From positions 62,001-126,000 of the forward strand of contig CAJYLV010000068.1 of the NCBI GenBank assembly GCA_913776255.1: a stretch of 64,000 nucleotides of DNA, given 5' to 3'. The notes beneath the pieces were generated by a model. It worked only from the letters and a program-made list of their open reading frames with translations, did not search any database and was not told the DNA's origin. The number at the start of each line of letters is the position of its first letter. Position 1 is the first letter of the stretch. The position numbers and the translations under genes are program-made. This DNA comes from an uncultured Sphingomonas sp. GTDB taxonomy: Bacteria > Pseudomonadota > Alphaproteobacteria > Sphingomonadales > Sphingomonadaceae. Shown here piece after piece: positions 7,587-17,506 of this stretch.

Positions 7587-8983
7587 GGCTTCGCTGTGCC
7601 GCACGCGGCGGCAGCGCGGCCGACGCAGGTCTCCCAGATCGTCGGCACCTTGCGCCCGGCGACATAGACGGCGCTGATCGCGCGCGTGTTGCGGATGTCG
7701 CGCGTCGGGTCGCGGTCGAGCACCAGCAGGTCGGCCCATTTGCCGGGCTTCAGCACGCCGCTCTCGTTCTCGCGCAGGAAGCTGGCGTTGGTGCCGGTCG
7801 CGGCGGTGAGCGCCTGGAGCGGGGTGAGCCCGGCCTTGACCATCAGCTCCAGCTCCCAATGCGCGAAATAGCCGGGGAAGCGCGCGGTCGGGCCGCTGTC
7901 GGTGCCCATGCCATAGCGCACCCCCGCCTTCGCCTCGGCCGCAAGGCTCGCCATCGCGTTGCGCAGCACCGGCGGATATTTGGGGAAGAGCGGCGATGCG
8001 GCGAGCTTCTGCTGGCGCTCCTGGCTCTTGAGCGTGGCGATCGTCGAGGGCGCGACCCCGCGCGCGAAGAACGGCTCGTCGACGAACGGCAGCAGCGTGT
8101 AGGTAAAGCTCGCCTCGCGGCTGAGCGTCGAGGCCAGCTGCCACGTCCCGCGCTGCTTCATCGCCGCCGTCAGTGCCGGGTCGACGACGCGGTCGCGCAC
8201 CTGATGCATGAAGACGTCGACGCCCTCACGCGTCAGCTCGGCGGCATTGTCGTAATAGAAGATGTGCGCCGCCGCCTGTTTGTTCGCGGCGTGCGCGGCG
8301 TCGATCACCGCCTTGCTCACCTCATATGGCATGCGCTTGGCAACGGTGCCGAATTCGTCGTCCATCCACAATTTGACGAAGTCGTCGCCCTTGGCGGTCT
8401 CGCGCTTGACCATCGCGGTCGCCTCGGCGGGCGTCGCGACCGACTGGTCCAGCCCCGGCACGCCGCCGTAGCTGCCCTTGTAGACCACGCCACGACCCGC
8501 GGTGTACGCGCGCGCCGTCGCGATCCGCCCGACGCGACGCTGGTCGGCGATCACCTGGTGGATCAGATCGCCATCGGTGCCGAGCGTATAGACCGAGGTG
8601 ACGCCATAAGCGGCATACAGCTTCAGCTGCTCCTCGACGTTCGCGCGGTCGTAATATTTGGTGAAACTCTGGTCGACACCGTCGACGAGGCCGAGGTGGA
8701 CATGGCTGTCAATCAGGCCGGGCATCAGGAACTTGCCCCGCAGGTCGGTGACCGTCGCGCCCTTCGCAGCGGGGCGGCGGCGGGACGGGCCGACCCAGGT
8801 GATCCGCCCGTCGGTCATGACCAGCGCCTGATCCGCACGCGGCGCGCTGCCGGTCCCGTCGAACAGCGTGGCATGGTCGAGCACCACCGTTTCGGCCGCC
8901 GCCGCGCCGCCGAGACACAGCGCCACCAACGCGACACCGACGCGGGACGATGCCCACGCGCGAGCTGGCCGAATCCGCCGCAT
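7583..8983 (-). CDS. Exported amidohydrolase-superfamily metal hydrolase (imidazolonepropionase-like)
   Basis: 466 aa. I chose ATG 8983 because GGGGAGGAG lies just upstream; a TTG at 8998 would swallow that site. The N-terminus RVGVALVALCLGGAAAAE is a signal peptide, so the enzyme is periplasmic. Metal-ligand motifs are visible: DSHVHLG (HxH), a later His in AAAHIFYYDN, HQVRDR, and Asp in YGMGTDSGP. The C-terminal KPGKWADLLVLDRDPTRDIRNT is typical of the family. It hydrolyses a C-N or related bond, but the substrate is not evident. It is the first gene of the oxidation operon, with a palindromic operator-like site about 17 bases upstream. Confidence 0.88.
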   Translation of the reverse strand: MRRIRPARAWASSRVGVALVALCLGGAAAAETVVLDHATLFDGTGSAPRADQALVMTDGRITWVGPSRRRPAAKGATVTDLRGKFLMPGLIDSHVHLGLVDGVDQSFTKYYDRANVEEQLKLYAAYGVTSVYTLGTDGDLIHQVIADQRRVGRIATARAYTAGRGVVYKGSYGGVPGLDQSVATPAEATAMVKRETAKGDDFVKLWMDDEFGTVAKRMPYEVSKAVIDAAHAANKQAAAHIFYYDNAAELTREGVDVFMHQVRDRVVDPALTAAMKQRGTWQLASTLSREASFTYTLLPFVDEPFFARGVAPSTIATLKSQERQQKLAASPLFPKYPPVLRNAMASLAAEAKAGVRYGMGTDSGPTARFPGYFAHWELELMVKAGLTPLQALTAATGTNASFLRENESGVLKPGKWADLLVLDRDPTRDIRNTRAISAVYVAGRKVPTIWETCVGRAAAACGTAKP

Positions 8984-8999
8984 CGCACTCCTCCCCAAG

Positions 9000-9014
9000 T
9001 CATATCCTATATGA
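9000..9014 (-). promoter_or_regulatory. Palindromic operator candidate for the FCD GntR regulator, before the oxidation operon
   Basis: On the minus strand this reads TCATATAGGATATGA, a perfect 6+3+6 inverted repeat. It lies 17 bases upstream of the amidohydrolase ATG, where a bound repressor would block transcription or translation initiation. Related copies lie at 9831-9845, 33364-33378 and, more weakly, 14563-14577. The adjacent GntR gene is the natural candidate to bind it. Confidence 0.65.
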
Positions 9015-9075
9015 TTTGACTACGAAGTGCGCCGAAGGCTGTCAAGCGAAGGAACGTGGCACGACGCGAATGTCG

Positions 9076-9834
9076 TCAGACGGTTGGTGTGCTTTCGGCG
9101 AGCACGGCGTCCATCCGCTGCTGCGAACATTCGAGGTGGTGGCGCACCGCGCGCTCGGCGGCGTGGGCATCATGCGCGACCAGCGCGTCGATGATCGCGC
9201 GATGCTCGCGCGCCGCCGCGTGCGGGGCGTTGGTGGCATAAAGCGCGCGGAAGATATGAAGGTGCGCGTGCAACCGCTCGATCGTCTCGGCGATCAGGCG
9301 ATTGCCGCTGCCGGTGGCGATCAGCCGGTGGAGCGCGGCATCGGCCTCGGCGAAGCGCGAATAGGCGCGGGCGTCACCGTCCACCACCCCCGACATGTCG
9401 TGGTCGATCGCGCGCAGCGTGGCGATCGCGCCGTCGGTCATCGCTTCGGCCGCGCGCGCCGCGGCATAGGGCTCGATCAGCTGGCGCAGCGTATAGAGAT
9501 CGCGCACCTCCTCCCGCGTCATCTGCGGACTGGCGCGATAGCCGACGTTCGGCATCTTGTAGACCAGCTTTTCGGCCTCGAGCTGGCTCATCGCCTCGCG
9601 CACCGGGGTCTGGGAAATACCAAGCTGTCGCGCGACCGTATCGATCGCGATCCGCTCGCCCGGCGCGATCTTCAGGCTCATCAGCATGTCGAGCAGATGG
9701 TCATAGGCGCGCTCCACCATCGTCGGGCCGGGCGCAGGTCGCGCGGCGCGGGAGGCGGGCAAGGCAGGGCTGTTGGTATCGATGTGCCGCAAGTCGGGTC
9801 CGCCGGTCCGGAAGGGATGTACGAACCCGATCAT
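9076..9834 (-). CDS. GntR-family transcriptional regulator, FadR/FCD type
   Basis: 252 aa from ATG 9834. The N-terminal winged helix-turn-helix spans about residues 38-105 (MVERAYDHLLDMLMSLKIAPGERI ... LGISQTPVREAMSQLEAEKLV). The C-terminal all-helical FCD ligand-binding domain covers about 115-245, with metal-binding His positions likely in AALHRLIATGSGN and AAREHRAIIDALVAHD. FCD regulators usually sense an organic acid or sugar acid. No clear ribosome-binding site precedes 9834, and the operator-like site at 9831-9845 overlaps this ATG, so translation may instead begin at ATG 9720 (MVERAYD). It lies directly upstream of, and in line with, the operon it probably controls. Confidence 0.92.
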   Translation of the reverse strand: MIGFVHPFRTGGPDLRHIDTNSPALPASRAARPAPGPTMVERAYDHLLDMLMSLKIAPGERIAIDTVARQLGISQTPVREAMSQLEAEKLVYKMPNVGYRASPQMTREEVRDLYTLRQLIEPYAAARAAEAMTDGAIATLRAIDHDMSGVVDGDARAYSRFAEADAALHRLIATGSGNRLIAETIERLHAHLHIFRALYATNAPHAAAREHRAIIDALVAHDAHAAERAVRHHLECSQQRMDAVLAESTPTV

Positions 9835-9845
9835 ATAGGGTTTAC
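9831..9845 (-). promoter_or_regulatory. Operator-like site overlapping the start of the GntR gene
   Basis: The plus strand reads TCATATAGGGTTTAC. The left arm and centre (TCATATAGG) match the perfect site at 9000-9014, while the right arm is degenerate. It overlaps the annotated start codon of the regulator (9834-9832), the expected place for autoregulation. Confidence 0.55.
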
Positions 9846-9910
9846 ACGATTGACGTAAGATGTTGCGGCGCGACGGCCCGCGCGGCGCAGCGCGCGGGCC
9901 GTGCCGTCCG

Positions 9911-12900
9911 TCAGAAGTTGAAGCGCACCCCCAGTCGGTAGGTGCGCCCGATCACGTCGTACAGCGCCGGGTTCACGAAAAACGGCGACTTCGCCGGGTC
10001 GCGGTTGAAGAGATTGTCGACCTTGGCATAAGCGGTCACCGCCTCGGTGATGTTATAGGTGCCGCCGACATCCATGTAGAACGCGCCCGGCATGAAATTC
10101 TGGTCGATCGTCGGGCGCTTGTTCGTCGATTCCGGGCAGGTGCCGGGCTGGCAGACGACATATTGGTTGCCGAGCACGCCGTCGCTGAACCAGCGTTCCT
10201 GCACCAGCAGCGAGAAATTGTCGCCCTCGTACGTCTGCACCGCCAACCACTTCCAGTCGGGGGTGTTGCCGGTATTCACCCCGGCGGTGTCGTTCGGGAT
10301 CGTGCCGTTCAGCCCGGTGTCGGTGACGAACTTGCTGATATGCGTCGCCAGCGCGCGCAGCGTCAGCCGACCCGGCAGGCCCAGCGGCCGCTGCCAGCGG
10401 TAGCTCGCCTCGATATCGAACCCGGAGGTATCGATCGACGCGAGGTTGAACGCCTGCACGTTGATGAAGTTCGGGCCGTTCTGGTTGTTGAGATTGAACG
10501 CGCTGCACGTGCCCGGCAGGATGTTGCGGAAGCACAGGTCGACGATGTCACCCGCGCCGAGGCTGGAAATGACGTCGGTGATCTTCAGCTTGTACCAGTC
10601 GAACGACACGCTCAGCCCCGGCAGCCAGCTCGATCCCGAGAAGGCGATGCCGGCGGTGGTGTTGCGCGCGATTTCCGGCGTCAGGTTCGGGTTGCCGATC
10701 GTGTTCTGGATCGCGAGCACGTTCACGTTGCGGAACGGATCGAAAAAGTTCGGCTGCGTGGTGGTGACCGGCGCGGCGAACAGTTCGGACAGGTTGGGCG
10801 CACGCACGTCGCGCGAGGTGACGCCGCGCAGGCGGAAGCCGTCGATCGGCAGATCCCAGGTCCCGCCAACCTTCCACGCCCAGACCGTGCCGGAGGTGCT
10901 GTAATCGGTGACGCGCGCCGCGCCGTTGACGCTCGCGCGGCCGACCGAGTCACCGTTGAGCAACGGCACGTCGACTTCGACGAAGGCTTCCTTCACGCTA
11001 TAGGCGCCGGTCCCGTTCTTGTAATTGCCGGCATACCAGTTGTTGCCGGCCGGCAATTGCAGCGGATCGGCCGGGTAGATCGAGTCGTACGGCTGGTTGT
11101 CGATCCCCGCGCCATAGGGATCGGCGGTCACCTTGTAGAATTCGTGGCGGAACTCGCCGCCGAATGCGACCGACACCGGCCCGGCCCATGAGCTGAACGG
11201 CGAGCCCGAGAAGTTGAGGCTGGCGACGTCCTGCGTCTGGCGCGTCCGCTGCCGCGGGCCGTTGGCCGGCATCACATAGTCGAGCGCCTGCTGCGACGGG
11301 CTCCCGCCGAACACGTTGAGCGGCTGGCAGCCGGCGGCACGCGCGACCGGATTGGCGCAGACGATCGCGCCGTTCAGCGTGGTCGCGTTGATCGCGGCGT
11401 TATAGCGCTGCGTGAGCAGGATGTTGTCGACGTCAATCTTGGTGCGGTTCGTGCCATGCTCGACATAGATGTCGTAGCTCCACTCCGACCCGAGCACCGG
11501 CTGACGCCCCTTCGCACCGACCACGAAGCGGTACTGGCGCCGATCGGTATGCACCTGCGTGTTGCCGAGCGCGGCATTGCTGGTGCCGAACTGGAATTGC
11601 GTGATGTTCGCGGTCGCGCAGGCCGACTTGATCTCGGCCGGCACATAGGGGTTGGCGCACTGGATCGTCAGCGCGGGGCGGTTCTGGCCGCCGACCGGCT
11701 GGTTGTTGGTCTTCACCTGCGCGATGTTCGAGCTGACGTAGATCTCGTTGTTCGGCGCAAAATCGAAGCCGATCCGGCCATAGCTGTTGAGCCGCTCCAG
11801 CCCCGACAGCAGCGACCGGCCCGCGTCGACGTTGCCCGACAGGTCGCCGCCCTGACAGAAGCCGGCGAAACAACCGATCACCGCCCCCGAGGTGGTCCGC
11901 GACGGTACGCCGTTCGACCCGTACTGGAACTGGAACGGCTTGCCCGACTGATCGAAGGCGATGCCCTGCAGCGGACCGGCAGTGATCAGACCGTATTTGG
12001 CGAAGGTGATCGACTGCGCATAATCGCGCAGCACATATTGCGGCGACCCATCGTTGGTGACGTTACGGTTCACCAGCGTCGTCTGCTTGAACCAGTCGCG
12101 TCCACCGGCCAGCCCGATGCCGAACTCGCCGCCGCCGATGCCCTCGTCGCGCGCATATTCCGTGCTGCCGACGATGTGCAGCCGATCCTCGAGCAGGCTG
12201 GTGCCAGCGGCGAGCTGGACGAGCACCTGCTCATTGTCGCCGTAATCGGTGATCCCGCCCTGCACATTGCCCTTGACGCCCTTGAAGCGCGTATCGGTGA
12301 TGAAATTCACCACGCCGCCGACCGCGTCGGAGCCGTACGACGCCGACGCGCCGCCGTTCACCACGTCGACGCGCTTGATGAGCAATTGCGGGAACTGGCT
12401 GACGTCGGGAACACCGGTGACGTTGGCGCCGACGACGCGCTGGCCGTCGATCAGCGTCAGCGTGCGGATCGCACCGACGCCACGCAGCGAGAAGGAGCTG
12501 AGCCCCTGCGCGCCGCTGGACGTGCTGAACGTGTTGACGCTGGTGCCGCTCGATCCCTGCAACGACGGCAGCTGCGAGATCGTCGTGAAGACGTTCGGCT
12601 GGGCGTTGGCGGCGATCGCGCCGGAATCGATCACCGTCGTCGGCGTCGGTGCGGTGAAGCCGCCGGTGGTGATGCGCGAGCCAGTGACGATGACGTCGCG
12701 CGCGGTATCGTCGTCGGCGGTCTGGCTCGCCTGGTAGGCACGCGCGGTCGAGCCGGCGGTGGTGTCGAGCTGCGCCGGCACGTCGGGCGGGGTCGTGGCG
12801 GCGCCGGCCTCTTGCCCGGCCGGCGCGGACTGCGCCTCTGCCAACGCCGGCACGGCACCCGCGGCGATCAGCGCGATCGCGGCGACGCCGGTCCGCATCC

Positions 12901-12934
12901 GGGCACGACGCCCTTCGGTCAACGCTTTCATCAT
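9911..12934 (-). CDS. TonB-dependent outer-membrane receptor
   Basis: About 1007 aa. A signal peptide (TGVAAIALIAAGAVPALAEAQ) is followed by a low-complexity spacer. The plug domain starts near residue 80 (DVIVTGSRITTGG) and includes FSLRGVGAIRTLTLIDGQRV and SYGSDAVGGVVNFIT. The beta-barrel ends in YRLGVRFNF, with the terminal Phe used for outer-membrane insertion. The plug resembles receptors common in Sphingomonads and Caulobacter for oligosaccharides and other large nutrients. The neighbours (CE1 esterase, GH43, hexuronate-type MFS) suggest uptake of decorated xylo-oligosaccharides, which is an inference. A LacI-type operator lies about 280 bases upstream at 13212-13223. Confidence 0.95.
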   Translation of the reverse strand: MMKALTEGRRARMRTGVAAIALIAAGAVPALAEAQSAPAGQEAGAATTPPDVPAQLDTTAGSTARAYQASQTADDDTARDVIVTGSRITTGGFTAPTPTTVIDSGAIAANAQPNVFTTISQLPSLQGSSGTSVNTFSTSSGAQGLSSFSLRGVGAIRTLTLIDGQRVVGANVTGVPDVSQFPQLLIKRVDVVNGGASASYGSDAVGGVVNFITDTRFKGVKGNVQGGITDYGDNEQVLVQLAAGTSLLEDRLHIVGSTEYARDEGIGGGEFGIGLAGGRDWFKQTTLVNRNVTNDGSPQYVLRDYAQSITFAKYGLITAGPLQGIAFDQSGKPFQFQYGSNGVPSRTTSGAVIGCFAGFCQGGDLSGNVDAGRSLLSGLERLNSYGRIGFDFAPNNEIYVSSNIAQVKTNNQPVGGQNRPALTIQCANPYVPAEIKSACATANITQFQFGTSNAALGNTQVHTDRRQYRFVVGAKGRQPVLGSEWSYDIYVEHGTNRTKIDVDNILLTQRYNAAINATTLNGAIVCANPVARAAGCQPLNVFGGSPSQQALDYVMPANGPRQRTRQTQDVASLNFSGSPFSSWAGPVSVAFGGEFRHEFYKVTADPYGAGIDNQPYDSIYPADPLQLPAGNNWYAGNYKNGTGAYSVKEAFVEVDVPLLNGDSVGRASVNGAARVTDYSTSGTVWAWKVGGTWDLPIDGFRLRGVTSRDVRAPNLSELFAAPVTTTQPNFFDPFRNVNVLAIQNTIGNPNLTPEIARNTTAGIAFSGSSWLPGLSVSFDWYKLKITDVISSLGAGDIVDLCFRNILPGTCSAFNLNNQNGPNFINVQAFNLASIDTSGFDIEASYRWQRPLGLPGRLTLRALATHISKFVTDTGLNGTIPNDTAGVNTGNTPDWKWLAVQTYEGDNFSLLVQERWFSDGVLGNQYVVCQPGTCPESTNKRPTIDQNFMPGAFYMDVGGTYNITEAVTAYAKVDNLFNRDPAKSPFFVNPALYDVIGRTYRLGVRFNF

Positions 12935-13049
12935 CTTCCCCTAGCTCCCTTGTTTATCTCGCCGCTGGGCAGGCGCTCGTTGCCGCCCGGCGTGTCGCCA
13001 CCGGATCTTGCGAGCCCTGCCCCGAAGATTTCTGCCAATATTTCGCCGT

Positions 13050-13072
13050 CGCCCGACAGCACCTGTCGGGCG
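13050..13072. repeat. Strong inverted repeat in the leader of the TonB receptor gene
   Basis: Ten-base arms (CGCCCGACAG at 13050-13059 and CTGTCGGGCG at 13063-13072) flank a three-base centre, CAC. It lies about 116 bases upstream of the receptor ATG and downstream of the putative promoter. It could be an RNA hairpin in the 5' leader or a second DNA-binding site. There is no following T-run on either strand, so a simple intrinsic terminator is unlikely. Confidence 0.6.
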
Positions 13073-13211
13073 TGCATCAGGAACACCAATCGCCTGTCAC
13101 CTACGAAGGCCGCCACTCTTGTGGGAATGCCACCAGAATGCAGCCAGCGAGTTCTGATCTATTCTCCAGCAAGCACCCCATACGCTCCGACGTCTGGCCG
13201 ACAGCGGTAAA

Positions 13212-13223
13212 GGTAACGTTACC
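13212..13223. promoter_or_regulatory. LacI-type operator before the TonB receptor
   Basis: GGTAACGTTACC is a perfect 12-base palindrome with the central CG typical of LacI/GalR sites. It shares 11 of 12 bases with the site at 17509-17520 beside the LacI gene. A candidate minus-strand promoter lies immediately upstream, so binding would block it. The LacI protein encoded at 17665-18705 is the probable ligand. Confidence 0.65.
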
Positions 13224-13326
13224 ATCAAAGACTATACTTCAGCATCCCATTGTCAATATATAAGCGAAGCATTTCTCCGTGTCGGTCCTGCTGCGTGGGG
13301 ACCGGGTCGGCCGCGCGCCGGGCGGA

Positions 13327-14583
<1,257 letters not shown>

Positions 14584-14645
14584 CTACAACATTGAAAGCG
14601 GGTGACAACCTGCCTTGTTGTTGGCGAAAGCGACGAAGGACGGCG

Positions 14646-16253
14646 TCACCCTTCGTCATAATGAAAATACTGGAAGTCGGCAGACTTGCCGGCGCCGGAC
14701 ACGTCCTGGCATGCCATGCCGACGAAGGTGCCGGTGAAATTGGGGAGCCCCGAAATCGTCGCCTCGTCGGACAGCAGGTCGGCGGCGAAGATCGTCTCCA
14801 GCCACGTCCAGTCGGTTTCGTCGCCGAGGCGATAGCCGAAGCGGAGCGCCTCGTGATCCACCTCGACGCGCAAGGCGATCAGCCCGTCCGCGAGCGCGAT
14901 CGGCGCGGTCGTGGAGTTCATGCCATCGCCGAGCGGCAGCACCGACAACACCTGCAGCACGCGCCCGCCCTCGTCATCGGCGGTGACATGGAAGTAGTGG
15001 AACTTGCTGGAGTTATAATAACAGACCAGCCCCGCCGCCTGCTGAAAATGGTCGGGGCGGTAATCGAGCAGCGTCTCCGCGCGATAGCGGAATGCCTGCT
15101 GCCGCCGGGCGACCAGCGACTGGGTGAAATGGCTTCCGATCGTTTCCCGTCCGTGCAGCCGCAGCCAGCCGGGCCGCGACGTCAGGCTGAAGATGTCGTC
15201 CGGACAGGGTGTGCGCAGCCACTGGAACGTCGCCGGAAGCACGGGATCGGTGAAGTCGGTCCGCTCCTGCGTCGGGGCGGCCGGCGTCGTCGGCGTCGCG
15301 GACGGCACCTCGTGCATCGGCGTCGCCGCGCCGTCGCGCGTGCGCAGCCAGCCGTCGGCTCCCCACACGACCGGCTGGATCGCGGTTTCGCGCCCCAGCA
15401 CGCAGCGGCCGCTCGCCGGCAGCGGGCGACCGCAGAGATAGACGAGCCACGTCGTCCCGTCCGGCGCGTCGACGAGATCGCCGTGCCCGGTGCGCTGCAA
15501 GGCCAGCTCAGGGCGGTCGCGCGCGGTCAGCACCGGGCCGTCCGGATGCACGTCATAGGGGCCGAACAGATTACGCGAGCGCGCCATCACCACCGCGTGG
15601 TTGCGTTCGGTCCCGCCCTCGGCGACGAGCAGATGATACCAGCCGTCGCGCTTGTAGAGATGCGGCCCCTCCGTAAAGCCCAGCGGAGTACCGCCGAAGA
15701 TATTGCGCCGCTCGCCGATCAGCCGCCCGGCGGCCATGTCCAGTTCCTGCACGACGATGCCGCCGAACCGTGACCGGCCCGGGCGATGATCCCACAGCAT
15801 GTTGAGCAACCAGCTCCGCCCGTCGTCATCGTGGAACAGCGCCGGATCGAAGCCGCTGCTGTTCAGATGGACGGGATCGGACCATTCGCCGTCGATGCGA
15901 TCCGACCACACCCAGTAATTGTGGAAGTCGCGCAGCGACGCGCCCACCGCGCCGTCGACAGTGGTCCGGCCGTAGCGTTTCACGTCGGTGTAGACGAGGT
16001 GGAATCGCCCGTCGGCGTAACTCAGGTCCGCTGCCCAGACGCCGCAGGAATCCGGATCGCCGCGCAGGTCGATCTGGCTCGGCCGGTTCAGCGGACGCGC
16101 GACCAGCTGCCAGTCGGCGAGGTCGCGCGAATGGTGGATCTGCACGCCGGGCATCCACTCGAAGGTGGAGGTGGCGAGATAATAATCGTCGCCGACGCGC
16201 ACGATCGAGGGGTCCGGGTTGAACCCGCGCAGGATGGGATTGCGAATGGTCAT
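14646..16253 (-). CDS. Glycoside hydrolase family 43, beta-xylosidase type
   Basis: 535 aa. ATG 16253 overlaps the MFS stop (ATGA). The N-terminal five-bladed propeller has the GH43 triad: Asp14 in GFNPDPS (base), Asp136 in SSGFDPALF (pKa modulator) and Glu195 in GFTEGPHLY (acid). STFEWMPGVQIHHSRDL is typical of the beta-xylosidase/arabinofuranosidase subgroup. A C-terminal beta-sandwich of about 200 residues (from ATFQWLRTPCPDD) matches the accessory domain of xylosidases of this group. There is no signal peptide, so it should act in the cytoplasm on xylo-oligosaccharides brought in by the carrier encoded just before it. Confidence 0.93.
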   Translation of the reverse strand: MTIRNPILRGFNPDPSIVRVGDDYYLATSTFEWMPGVQIHHSRDLADWQLVARPLNRPSQIDLRGDPDSCGVWAADLSYADGRFHLVYTDVKRYGRTTVDGAVGASLRDFHNYWVWSDRIDGEWSDPVHLNSSGFDPALFHDDDGRSWLLNMLWDHRPGRSRFGGIVVQELDMAAGRLIGERRNIFGGTPLGFTEGPHLYKRDGWYHLLVAEGGTERNHAVVMARSRNLFGPYDVHPDGPVLTARDRPELALQRTGHGDLVDAPDGTTWLVYLCGRPLPASGRCVLGRETAIQPVVWGADGWLRTRDGAATPMHEVPSATPTTPAAPTQERTDFTDPVLPATFQWLRTPCPDDIFSLTSRPGWLRLHGRETIGSHFTQSLVARRQQAFRYRAETLLDYRPDHFQQAAGLVCYYNSSKFHYFHVTADDEGGRVLQVLSVLPLGDGMNSTTAPIALADGLIALRVEVDHEALRFGYRLGDETDWTWLETIFAADLLSDEATISGLPNFTGTFVGMACQDVSGAGKSADFQYFHYDEG

Positions 16254-17491
16254 GACGGCTTTCGGATGTTCGTCCAGAGCAGCGCGGCACCCGCCAGATC
16301 GAGCAGGCCGAGCAGGATGAAGAAGGGCTGGTAGCCAACCTGATCGACCATCGACCCGAGCACCAGCGTGAAGATCAGCACGCCCAGATTGGCGGCGGTG
16401 CCGGAAACGCCGGTCGCGGTGGCGACCTGATCCTGCGGGAACAGATCGGAGACCATCGTGATCACCGTCACCGACAGCGTCTGATGCGCGAACCCGCCGA
16501 GGCACAGCAGGGCGATCGCGAGGATCGGGCTGGTAACGGTACCGACGAAGATCATCCCGGTCATCAGTACCGCGCCCAGCGTGAACGCCCAGCGCCGCGC
16601 GTCGATCAGCCCGACGCCGCGGCGCTGCAGCCAGGCGACGACCGCCGGCCCGAACAGGCAGCCGAGATCGGCGGCGAGGAACGGTAGCCAGGCGAACAGC
16701 GCAATCTGCTTGAGGTCGAAATGCCGCACCTGCACGAGATACAGCGGCATCCACAGCGACAGCATCCCCCACACCGGGTCGGCGAGGAAGCGTGCCCCGG
16801 CGATCGTCCACAGGTTGCGGCGGCGCAGCAGCTCGCCGAGCGGCGGACGGCGGCGGCGGCGCACCAGCGCGGCCTCCTGCCCTTCCGCGATCAGCCGCTG
16901 CTCCCGCGCGGAGATGAAACGATGGCGTGCCGGCGGCGCATACCACAGCAGCCAGACCAGCACCCAGGCGATTCCGAGCCCGCCCGCGACGAAGAACGCC
17001 GCGCGCCAGCTGTCATAGACGATCGCCCATGCGACCAGTGGCGGTGCGAACACCGCGCCGAACGACGCACCGATCTGGTAGATGCCACCCGCGACGCCGC
17101 GCTCGCGCGCCGGAAACCATTCCGCCACCAACTTCATCCCCGCCGGCTGCGCGGAGCCCTCGACGAGCCCCAGCGCCCCGCGCAATCCCGCGAAGCCCAT
17201 CCAGCCGCTCGCGAGGCCGTGCCCGATCGTGATGAGCGACCACAAGGCAACGAACAGCGTGAACCCGACCTTCAGCCCGATCACGTCGAGCAGATATCCG
17301 GCCACCGGCTGGAACATGATGCCGAGCTGGAACGCGCCGGTGATCCACGAATATTGCTCCGACGAGATCGCCTGTTCCGCCATGATCGCGGGCGCGGCGA
17401 CGCCCAGCACGCTGCGCGCGAGATAGTTGATGACCATCGCGCCGACGAACAGCGCGATGATCGTCCAGCGCACGTACGGAAATCGTGCCAC
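16250..17491 (-). CDS. MFS carrier, hexuronate-transporter (ACS) type
   Basis: 413 aa with about twelve membrane segments. INYLARSVLGVAAPAIMAEQAISSEQYSWITGAFQLG after the first helix, and GLVEGSAQPAGMKLVAEWFPARERGVAGGIY, closely follow the ExuT-like hexuronate branch. It is cotranscribed with the GH43 enzyme, so its cargo may be a xylo-oligosaccharide or an aldouronic acid rather than a free hexuronate. Only the family is firm. A near-perfect LacI operator lies 15 bases upstream of the ATG, between this gene and the divergent LacI regulator. Confidence 0.9.
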   Translation of the reverse strand: MARFPYVRWTIIALFVGAMVINYLARSVLGVAAPAIMAEQAISSEQYSWITGAFQLGIMFQPVAGYLLDVIGLKVGFTLFVALWSLITIGHGLASGWMGFAGLRGALGLVEGSAQPAGMKLVAEWFPARERGVAGGIYQIGASFGAVFAPPLVAWAIVYDSWRAAFFVAGGLGIAWVLVWLLWYAPPARHRFISAREQRLIAEGQEAALVRRRRRPPLGELLRRRNLWTIAGARFLADPVWGMLSLWMPLYLVQVRHFDLKQIALFAWLPFLAADLGCLFGPAVVAWLQRRGVGLIDARRWAFTLGAVLMTGMIFVGTVTSPILAIALLCLGGFAHQTLSVTVITMVSDLFPQDQVATATGVSGTAANLGVLIFTLVLGSMVDQVGYQPFFILLGLLDLAGAALLWTNIRKPS

Positions 17492-17506
17492 CCCGCCTCC
17501 CCATGC

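Larger units (their letters stand above)
12935..13326. other. 392-base intergenic region: promoter, operator and hairpin for the TonB receptor
   Basis: No coding region is credible here, and base composition is more AT-rich than the flanking genes, especially 13130-13275. On the minus strand a TTGACA (13256-13251) and a TATAGT (13236-13231) could form a promoter, but the 14-base spacer is short. Just downstream lie a GGTAACGTTACC palindrome and then a strong inverted repeat at 13050-13072. The mRNA leader of the receptor would therefore be about 280 bases long. Confidence 0.5.

Noticed and set aside
13231..13256. Confident sigma-70 promoter for the first TonB receptor
   Set aside because: TTGACA is perfect, but the spacer to TATAGT is only 14 bases, so I list it only as a possibility in the intergenic entry.
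16535..16546. GGTAACGGTACC as a third LacI-type operator
   Set aside because: It lies inside the MFS coding sequence, and the central bases break the CG-centred symmetry seen at the other sites.
16254..16946. N-terminal extension of the GH43 enzyme
   Set aside because: The upstream frame lies within the MFS gene in another frame, and the ATG at 16253 gives a standard GH43 N-terminus with an ATGA overlap.
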